From Chloroflexota bacterium (GTDB lineage Bacteria; Chloroflexota; Limnocylindria; Limnocylindrales; CSP1-4): a DNA stretch of 10,708 bases. Both the position numbers and the translations under genes were made by a program. Where the stretch lies: assembly GCA_021789355.1 (NCBI GenBank), contig JAJYJR010000143.1, positions 1 through 10,708 on the forward strand. Direction: 5' to 3'. Positions 6,552 through 10,708 of this stretch are shown in pieces. The first letter of the stretch is position 1, and each line of letters starts with the position of its first letter. The notes under the pieces are model-generated. The model saw only the letters and a program-made list of their open reading frames with translations. It made no database searches and had not been told where the DNA came from.

Positions 6552-7229
6552 TCAGCGGTCGCTGGCCGGGCCCGTTGCCGCCGCGCCGCGTTGCGGTCCA
6601 GCCGGCGCCTGTGCCTGCTGGTCGGTCGACGAGGTTGGTGCGGGGGTCTCCGCCTGCACCTGCTGGTCCGGCGACGCGGTTCCGGCCGCGGCCTGTGCCT
6701 GCGTCCGCGTCCCGTCCCGACCCGGTACCGATCCCTGGCCCTGCGGTTCCGCGGTCGGATGCCCGGCCGGTTTCGCCGTTCGATCAGGTTGTCCGTGCGC
6801 CTTAGATGTCGCCGCCGGCGTGCAACCGGCGCGGTCCCGGCCCTTTGCCACTCCCTGTCCATGCTCGCTCGCGGGGCCGCATGTGGGGATTACCGCTGGT
6901 GCCCGCTCCGGCACGACGGTCGCGGCCGGCACGCGCTGTGTGGGCGGCCGGGCGTTCGCGGGGGCCTGGACGAACTGCGGCACCACATGCGAAGCGAGGT
7001 CGAGGATCGGGCCGCGGGCGGCGAACGCGGTGGCAGAGGCGACCAGGACCATGCCGGCCGCGACCAGGATGGCGGCTGCATGACTCCGCATGCCCGATTG
7101 GTGTGCCGGCGCGGGGGCCGGCGCGGCCGGTTCGGCCAGCGACCCGAGCGGCGAGCGGCATAGCCGGCAGAAGCGGTCGCCTGCACCGTTCGCGGTGCCG
7201 CAGAAGATGCAGTGGAGAGGGGCCCCCAT
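6552..7229 (-). CDS. Zinc-ribbon, single-span membrane protein with disordered tail, function unknown
   Basis: The product is 225 residues with ATG at 7227-7229. Residues 7-24 are a zinc ribbon, CIFCG...FCRLC (CxxC-x10-CxxC), followed by a Pro/Ala linker. One membrane span is at about residues 51-71 (AAAILVAAGMVLVASATAF). The remaining 150 or so residues are low-complexity, rich in Ala, Pro, Gln, Thr and charged residues. They include an imperfect repeat (SPDQQVQAETPAP then STDQQAQAPAGP) and two further cysteines that might pair. The ribbon would be cytoplasmic and the tail outside. Proteins with this layout are common and mostly uncharacterised in Actinomycetota and Chloroflexota, so I assign no function. 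An in-frame TTG at 7292, with AGAAGAG before it, would add 21 residues; I prefer the ATG because ribbons of this type usually start within ten residues of the N-terminus. It is convergent with the Eis-like gene. Confidence 0.75.
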   Translation of the reverse strand: MGAPLHCIFCGTANGAGDRFCRLCRSPLGSLAEPAAPAPAPAHQSGMRSHAAAILVAAGMVLVASATAFAARGPILDLASHVVPQFVQAPANARPPTQRVPAATVVPERAPAVIPTCGPASEHGQGVAKGRDRAGCTPAATSKAHGQPDRTAKPAGHPTAEPQGQGSVPGRDGTRTQAQAAAGTASPDQQVQAETPAPTSSTDQQAQAPAGPQRGAAATGPASDR

Positions 7230-7341
7230 CGCGCTTTGGCTCGCTGCGAGAATGTCCGGTGCAAGGTTGACGGGCGGACGGCCGGGACTCAATAGCTCTT
7301 CTGGGTCAGGCCGCGGCCGTCCGGGTAGTACTACGCGGGCA
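7230..7341. other. Short intergenic stretch, no gene seen
   Basis: This lies between the zinc-ribbon gene and the decayed regulator. It contains the alternative TTG start for the zinc-ribbon gene (7292) and the AT-richer TAGTACTAC at 7326-7334. No further coding or structural signal is visible. Confidence 0.5.
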
Positions 7342-7717
7342 TCAGGCCGCCGCGGGCTCGGCCACCGCCGAGGCCGGCTCGACCTCCGTGACGGGCCGCT
7401 TCAGCACCGGCACCACGGCTCGGCCACGCCGGCGTCCGCGGCGATGATGACGGCATCGCCCTGCGCCGCCTCCTCGGGCGATCGCCGCCTTGCGCGCGGT
7501 GGGCCGTCTCCCGCTCCCCGAAGGAGGGCTCGAAGCGGCTGGAGGGAACGGCGCCTCCGCGTGTACGCTCAACGGCACCATCCTGCGAGAGCACCTGGAG
7601 GTCACGCCGGATGGTCCATCGGGAGACGCCGAAGCGGGCGGCAGGGGCAGGGACCTCGGCGCGCGCGCCGGTCGTGGGCATGTCCAGGATCTGTCGGCGA
7701 CGCTCGGCGGTCATCAT
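7342..7717 (-). pseudogene. DeoR-family transcriptional regulator remnant, frameshifted and truncated
   Basis: From ATG 7715-7717 (or the adjacent ATG) the frame encodes a clear DeoR N-terminal HTH: MTAERRRQILD, then RFGVSRWTIRRDLQVLSQDG, then the AVERTRGGAV wing and EPSFGERETAHRA. The homology then jumps frames: about 7490-7496 to a frame reading KAAIAR, about 7470-7478 to one reading EEAAQGDAVIIAADAGV, and about 7413-7425 back to one reading VVPVLKRPVTEVEPASA and ending at the TGA at 7342-7344. An intact family member has about 250 residues with a sugar-phosphate-binding domain; here only about 125 codons' worth remains. The helix-one region is already degraded, with MPTTGARAEVPAP in place of a normal helix. 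The late piece could be the DeoR phosphate-binding start or a piece of a fructose-PTS IIB domain. The gene is divergent from ptsH-like HPr, the usual neighbourhood of fruR. A sequencing error could explain one shift but hardly three plus the truncation. Confidence 0.75.
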
Positions 7718-7802
7718 CGTGGTCGAGACGTTCCCGCCGTCGACATGCTCGTGGTGAGCACAGGAGTTGCGTTGACGCGCATGAGTCACAGGGGCAGGCC
7801 CT

Positions 7803-7808
7803 GGGAGG
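7803..7808 (+). promoter_or_regulatory. Ribosome binding site of the HPr gene
   Basis: GGGAGG lies six bases upstream of the ATG at 7815. It supports this start over any upstream codon. Confidence 0.7.
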
Positions 7809-7814
7809 ACGCAC

Positions 7815-8096
7815 ATGGAGGCGATCGAGCTTGAAGTCCGGAACCCGTCGGGGCTGCACGCGCGCCCGGCGTCGATCTTCGTGAAGACGGCGGCGGGATT
7901 CCGCTCGCGCGTCCAGATCCAGAACCTGACCCGGGGCTCGGCGCCGGGTGACGCCAAGAGCATCCTGACCATGCTCGCGGCCGGCGTGAAGCAGGGGCAC
8001 CTCGTGCGCATCACCGCAGAGGGCGAGGACGAGGCCGGGGCGATCGCATCGCTGTCGGAATTGGTGCGATCCGGCATCGGAGAGCCCCTGGGGTAG
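7815..8096 (+). CDS. ptsH: HPr phosphocarrier protein of the sugar phosphotransferase system
   Basis: The product is 93 residues, the normal size for HPr. The phosphorylation motif NPSGLHARPA places the active His at residue 15, as in classical HPr. DAKSILTMLAAGV (residues 46-58) is the second conserved helix, with Ser49 at the place of the HPr-kinase serine. It carries phosphate from enzyme I to sugar-specific EII proteins in the cytoplasm. GGGAGG at 7803-7808, six bases before the ATG, supports the start. No enzyme I or intact EII gene is in the window; the neighbour is a broken DeoR regulator, so the protein is either an orphan serving EII proteins elsewhere or a regulatory carrier. A role with a dihydroxyacetone kinase (DhaM-type HPr) is also possible. 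Confidence 0.93.
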   Translation: MEAIELEVRNPSGLHARPASIFVKTAAGFRSRVQIQNLTRGSAPGDAKSILTMLAAGVKQGHLVRITAEGEDEAGAIASLSELVRSGIGEPLG

Positions 8097-8345
8097 GCGC
8101 GCCGGCTGCCGGGAAGACGACGGCCGCGGCGCATCGGCGGTCGCGGCGGCCGCGTCGGTGGTCGGCAGGGGTTGGCCGGGCTCGACCTCCTGCCGTTCGC
8201 GGTCAGAGGCGCGCGGTCCCGGGCGACACGCGCCCGAGCGGGGCCTGCGCGGACCGGCCGGCGATGGTGCCGACCTGCGTCGTCCCCGCCTGCTGCACCG
8301 GGTGGCGGGCGCAGCACGTGCTTGCCGGGACCTTCGGGGCGGGCT
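8097..8345. other. 249-base gap between HPr and the HhH-GPD gene; possible gene remnant
   Basis: No complete gene is visible. On the plus strand, from ATG 8264 to TGA 8381-8383, a frame reads QHVLAGTFGAGFIPNAVGTR and then FEL-stop. The GAGFIP block loosely recalls the PLP-enzyme (cysteine synthase) loop, so this could be a decayed fragment, but the match is short and the frame overlaps the 3' end of the opposite gene. Confidence 0.25.
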
Positions 8346-8993
8346 TCATCCCGAACGCGGTCGGGACCCGGTTCGAGCTGTGAACCGGTCCGCCGCGCCC
8401 ATCGCCTCGCGGCCCGCGTCGCCCTCGCGCATGCCCGCCCGCAGCGCCGCCTTGTAGGCCCGCTTCCCGGCCTGGTACGCGGCGAGGGCGTCGGGGGAGT
8501 CGACGTCGCCCAGCGTGGGGTGGTCGGGGAGGACCGCCTCGAGACCGGGCAGTTCCAGGCCGAAGCGCCGGGCGAGCACCGCGGCGATGGTCCCGGCCTT
8601 CATCTCGCCAATGCCGGGCAGCCCCAGCAACCGGGCTCGAAGGTCGGGGCCGTCCGCCGCCTCCAGCCAGATGCGCGCGGCATTGCCGCCGTAGGTGGAC
8701 GCGACGGCGGCGCAGAGCGCCTGCACCCGCGCCGCCATGGCACCTGGGAACCGGTGGAGCGCGGGACGTTCGGCAAACGCGCGCGCCAGTTCGCCGGGGT
8801 CCATCGCCGCGATTCGAACGGCATCCAGCGGCGCTCCCAGCCGCCGCTGCAGCTCGTACGGGCCGATGAACGCCTTCTGCAGCGGCACCTGCTGGTCGAG
8901 CGTGAACCCGATCAGCAAGGCCAGTGGGTCGCGGGCAAGGAGTCGGTCGGCCTCGTCGTTGCCCGTGTAGACGAGCCGTTCGGGAGTCTCCAT
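8346..8993 (-). CDS. HhH-GPD family DNA-repair-fold protein (small actinobacterial type)
   Basis: The product is 215 residues from ATG 8991-8993. It matches the uncharacterised HhH-GPD protein family from actinobacteria (the TIGR03252 type, from memory). DPLALLIGFTLDQQVPLQKA (residues 22-41) opens the helical bundle, ERPALHRFPGAMAARVQAL is in the middle, and the helix-hairpin-helix LLGLPGIGEMKAGTI spans 122-136. The closing SPDALAAYQAGKRAYKAALR segment is also a family feature. The fold is that of base-excision DNA glycosylases such as endonuclease III and AlkA. I do not see the catalytic Lys of bifunctional glycosylases in the hairpin, and activity is unproven for the family. The tail after about residue 190 (GREAMGAADRF...) is longer than I expect. 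An upstream in-frame ATG (to 9080) is possible, but family members begin near METPERL. Confidence 0.85.
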   Translation of the reverse strand: METPERLVYTGNDEADRLLARDPLALLIGFTLDQQVPLQKAFIGPYELQRRLGAPLDAVRIAAMDPGELARAFAERPALHRFPGAMAARVQALCAAVASTYGGNAARIWLEAADGPDLRARLLGLPGIGEMKAGTIAAVLARRFGLELPGLEAVLPDHPTLGDVDSPDALAAYQAGKRAYKAALRAGMREGDAGREAMGAADRFTARTGSRPRSG

Positions 8994-9047
8994 GGTGCGG
9001 CCGATGGTACCCGGCCCGTGCCGGATGGTGAAACCGATCGATGCCAC

Positions 9048-9063
9048 GCCGGCGTATGCCGGC
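9048..9063. repeat. Small hairpin GCCGGC-GTAT-GCCGGC
   Basis: A perfect 6-bp stem with a four-base loop lies in the divergent gap between the HhH-GPD gene and the secreted-repeat gene. It could be an operator or chance. No T-run follows, so it is not a typical terminator. Confidence 0.3.
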
Positions 9064-9121
9064 CATGGCGGAGCTGCCACGTCCGGTGTGGCCGCCCGCA
9101 GGGTCAGAGGAGTCCCGCCCG

Positions 9122-9838
9122 ATGCACCACTCCCGGTGGACCCGTCGCCTGGCTCTGCCCGGGCTGTTCGCGTCCCTGCTCATCGTCATCGCCGCGTGGT
9201 CCGCGGCCGGCGTGGATGCCGTCTCGTACGGCAGCCCCGCGCCGAGCGCCTCCCCCGCGCCGAGCGCCTCCCCGACGGCAATGCCCGTGCCGTCCAGCCT
9301 CCAGCTGGGGGTCGCCGCGAGCGCGACACTCGGCGCGTACCTGACCGGTCCCAGCGGGCACGCGCTCTACACGCTCTCGTCCGACTCGGCCGCCGCGCCG
9401 GTCTGTAACGGGCCGTGCCTGGTGAACTGGCCGCCACTGCTGGTGGCGCCGGGCGGGACGGCGACGGGCGCCGCGGGGGCGACGGGGACCTTCGGCACGT
9501 TCGTGCGCTCGGACGGGACCACGCAGGTCACGTACGACGGGCACCCCGTCTACTACTTCGCGCATGACACGGCCGCCGGTCAGACCAACGGCGAGGGCAT
9601 CGCGGCCCTGGGCGGGGTCTGGCACGTCGCGCTGGCGGCCACGGCCACGGCCACGGCCACGAGCACGCCCGGCGCTTCGCCGTCGCCGAGCCAGACGCTT
9701 CCTCCGACGGACGCCACGGGCGGCCAGCCGAACGGGGGACCGGGAGGGGTCCTGCCGCTGCTCCTCGTGATCCTGGGCCTCGGCGCGGCCTCGATCGTGG
9801 CCGTCACTGTCCTCTCGACGGCGGCCCGGCGCCGCTGA
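9122..9838 (+). CDS. Secreted-repeat (COG4315/PF03640-type) protein with C-terminal membrane anchor
   Basis: The product is 238 residues from ATG 9122, with AGAGGAG at 9106-9112. An N-terminal signal peptide (RWTRRL, then a hydrophobic core, residues 10-28) is followed by a PAPSAS tandem linker. Two copies of the secreted repeat come next: TLGAYLTGPSGHALYTLSSD plus CNGPCLVNWPPLL (residues 69-107), and VTYDGHPVYYFAHDT plus GEGIAALGGVWHVA (136-170). An Ala-Thr/Ser-Pro stalk follows, then LPPTD (193-197), a membrane span (about 211-230) and a final RRR. The repeats occur in outer-surface lipoproteins of unknown function, some linked to electron transfer. Here there is no lipobox. The LPxT-span-Arg tail resembles a sortase signal but lacks the G, so simple membrane anchoring is as likely. 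The two Cys flanking NGP (95 and 99) are conserved in the repeat. Confidence 0.85.
   Translation: MHHSRWTRRLALPGLFASLLIVIAAWSAAGVDAVSYGSPAPSASPAPSASPTAMPVPSSLQLGVAASATLGAYLTGPSGHALYTLSSDSAAAPVCNGPCLVNWPPLLVAPGGTATGAAGATGTFGTFVRSDGTTQVTYDGHPVYYFAHDTAAGQTNGEGIAALGGVWHVALAATATATATSTPGASPSPSQTLPPTDATGGQPNGGPGGVLPLLLVILGLGAASIVAVTVLSTAARRR
9236..9271 (+). repeat. 18-bp tandem repeat coding PAPSAS twice
   Basis: CCCGCGCCGAGCGCCTCC is perfectly duplicated (9236-9253 and 9254-9271) in frame. It builds the Pro/Ser linker after the signal peptide. The identical DNA suggests recent slippage. Confidence 0.9.
9638..9661 (+). repeat. Four copies of GCCACG coding an Ala-Thr stalk
   Basis: An in-frame 6-base microsatellite encodes ATATATAT just after the second secreted repeat. 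It is likely slippage-prone, and length variation would change the stalk without a frameshift. Confidence 0.9.
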
Positions 9839-9843
9839 CCACT

Positions 9844-9907
9844 GTCGCGGGCCGGTGACGGCGGGAGCTGTTGCGAACACTTCATCGCATCGTCACCGGC
9901 CCGCGAC
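9844..9907. terminator. Perfect 17-bp inverted repeat with nested inner stem; terminator or attenuator candidate
   Basis: GTCGCGGGCCGGTGACG (9844-9860) is the exact reverse complement of 9891-9907. The 30-base loop holds a second stem, TGCGA (9872-9876) with TCGCA (9885-9889). It starts five bases after the secreted-repeat gene's stop and ends 45 bases before the PAP2 start. There is no T-run. Termination is the simplest reading; a regulatory leader for the PAP2 gene is also possible. Confidence 0.7.
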
Positions 9908-9940
9908 CCACCTGCGGGATACTGGCGTTCCCCGTCCTGC

Positions 9941-9946
9941 AGGAGG
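9941..9946 (+). promoter_or_regulatory. Ribosome binding site of the PAP2 gene
   Basis: AGGAGG with a six-base spacer to ATG 9953. It is the strongest such site in the window. Confidence 0.8.
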
Positions 9947-9952
9947 AGCACC

Positions 9953-10516
9953 ATGCCCGACCCCGTCAGCCGCGCCATCGAGCCCACGTTCCTGCACTGG
10001 GACGCCACGATGCCGGCGGCGGCCGGCCACGCGATCGCCGGGATCGCACAGTACGGCATCGTCCTGGCGATCCTCGTGGTGGGCCTGGGGGCGCTGTGGG
10101 CTGAATCCGGCGCGCCGCGCGACCGCATCATGGCGACGACCCTCCGCATCGCGCCCGGCATCGCGGCCGTGGCGATCGCGCTCGGGATCGCCCACGTGGC
10201 GGGCCTCCTGCTCCCCGAGACCCGGCCGTTCGTACTGCTCGGGCAGGCGCCGCTCTTCCCGCACGCCGCCGATGCGAGCTTCCCGAGCGACCACGTGAGC
10301 GGGGGCATGGCGATGCTCGCCGCGCGAGTAGGGAGCCGGACCAGGGTCCTGACCGCGCTGATCGTGGCGGCCGTGGGTATCGCCCGCGTGGTGGCGGGCG
10401 TGCACTGGCTGGACGACATCGTCGGCGCGGCGATCATCGGGCTCGCGTTGGCCTGGGTGGTCTCCCTGGCGTGGTCTGCCGTCGCGCCCCGGCTGGCGGG
10501 GGCGGGTGCCGCCTGA
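9953..10516 (+). CDS. PAP2-family phosphatase (undecaprenyl-diphosphatase/BcrC-like)
   Basis: The product is a 187-residue membrane protein with about five to six spans. The three PAP2 motifs are visible: RP at residues 91-92 (motif 1), FPSDHVSG with Pro111-Ser112-Asp113-His114 (motif 2), and ARVVAGVHWLDD with Arg145, His151 and Asp155 (motif 3, R-x5-H-x3-D). These form the phosphohistidine active site facing outward. BcrC-type members dephosphorylate undecaprenyl diphosphate to recycle the cell-wall lipid carrier and give bacitracin resistance; other members act on phosphatidate or similar lipids. PSDH in motif 2 and Ala before the motif-3 Arg favour the BcrC-like branch. The usual motif-1 Lys (seven before the Arg) is Gly84, so motif 1 is incomplete. 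AGGAGG at 9941-9946 is six bases before the ATG. Confidence 0.9.
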   Translation: MPDPVSRAIEPTFLHWDATMPAAAGHAIAGIAQYGIVLAILVVGLGALWAESGAPRDRIMATTLRIAPGIAAVAIALGIAHVAGLLLPETRPFVLLGQAPLFPHAADASFPSDHVSGGMAMLAARVGSRTRVLTALIVAAVGIARVVAGVHWLDDIVGAAIIGLALAWVVSLAWSAVAPRLAGAGAA

Positions 10517-10554
10517 TCCCCGGCCGTGCAGTGACACGGCCGCCTGATCCCCGG
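10508..10554. repeat. 16-bp direct repeat framing a hairpin
   Basis: GCCGCCTGATCCCCGG occurs at 10508-10523 and again at 10539-10554. The first copy contains the stop codon of the PAP2 gene, and the second ends at the base before the stop codon of the convergent partial gene. The pattern looks like a short tandem duplication of 31 bases. Confidence 0.85.
10521..10542. terminator. Bidirectional hairpin terminator candidate between convergent genes
   Basis: CGGCCGTG (10521-10528) pairs perfectly with CACGGCCG (10535-10542) around the loop CAGTGA. It lies between the PAP2 stop and the stop of the convergent gene. There is no T-tract, as is common in high-GC genomes. Confidence 0.6.
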
Positions 10555-10708
10555 TCAGTCGCTCGGGCCCCGCATCGTCTCCGGCAGGCCCGCGGCCGCG
10601 GACGAGTCCAGCATCCACGTCGCTCCCTCGCGCACGGCGAGCTGTGACGGGTACCGGTGCGGGTCGCGCGGACCCGCCAGTACGGCCGCCAGGATCGGCG
10701 CCTTCGCC
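10555..10708 (-). CDS. C-terminal end of an unrecognised protein (5' end outside window)
   Basis: A minus-strand frame is open from the window edge to the TGA at 10555-10557, giving 50 residues. They begin AKAPILAAVLAGPRDPHRYP, continue SQLAVREGATWMLDSSAAAG and end LPETMRGPSD. The composition looks like a real folded protein, with a buried strand (APILAAVLAG) and an amphipathic helix. I do not recognise the family from this fragment. Orientation is convergent with the PAP2 gene, and a hairpin sits between them, which supports its being a real 3' end. Confidence 0.55.
   Translation of the reverse strand, partial: AKAPILAAVLAGPRDPHRYPSQLAVREGATWMLDSSAAAGLPETMRGPSD

Noticed and set aside
7772..7777. 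TTGACG as a -35 box for the HPr gene
   Set aside because: No -10-like hexamer lies 16-18 bases downstream.
7090..7884. Plus-strand open frame of 264 codons across the decayed regulator
   Set aside because: Composition is Arg/Ser/Gly-rich without motifs, and it overlaps the zinc-ribbon gene and HPr in other frames.
7718..8317. N-terminal extension of the DeoR frame on the minus strand
   Set aside because: It is the antisense of HPr; the DeoR homology begins exactly at the ATG pair 7712-7717.

Overview
This is chromosomal-looking DNA of very high GC (around 70% by eye) from a free-living bacterium. Codon third positions are almost all G or C. The gene families (Eis-type acetyltransferase, the small HhH-GPD protein family common in actinobacteria, MerR-Mop regulator, secreted-repeat protein, HPr) point to Actinomycetota or a high-GC Chloroflexota lineage; the window alone cannot separate these. 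I see no rRNA, tRNA, CRISPR array, transposase or phage gene.

Layout. 1-698 is the 3' end of an SMC/YhaN-like ATPase gene (+). It is coupled to a drug/metabolite transporter of the EamA type (695-1540, +) whose only good start is a CTG overlapping the ATPase stop codon. Convergent to this, on the minus strand, lies a tight molybdate operon read from 3720 to 1572: a MerR-Mop regulator, ModA lipoprotein and ModB permease, each joined by a GTGA overlap. The ATPase ModC is not beside them. Upstream on the same strand is an EntS-like MFS exporter (3872-5155), followed by a G-rich repeat with a quadruplex motif. Divergent from the MFS gene is an Eis-like N-acetyltransferase (5249-6499) that keeps the family's catalytic tyrosine and C-terminal phenylalanine.

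6552-7229 (-) encodes a zinc-ribbon, single-span membrane protein of unknown function. 7342-7717 (-) is the wreck of a DeoR-type sugar regulator with several frameshifts. It sits divergently beside an intact ptsH-like HPr gene (7815-8096, +), which suggests a lost fructose-PTS-type locus. 8346-8993 (-) is an HhH-GPD DNA-repair-fold protein. 9122-9838 (+) is a secreted-repeat protein with a C-terminal membrane anchor. 9953-10516 (+) is a PAP2 phosphatase. The last 154 bases hold the 3' end of an unrecognised minus-strand gene.

The most notable non-coding structures are a perfect 17-bp inverted repeat with a nested inner stem (9844-9907), an 8-bp stem terminator candidate framed by a 16-bp direct repeat (10508-10554), the quadruplex motif at 3812-3849, and a 14-bp palindrome in the MFS/eis divergent promoter region (5181-5194). 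I found no convincing new multi-gene system; the genes are mostly ordinary housekeeping, transport and repair functions.
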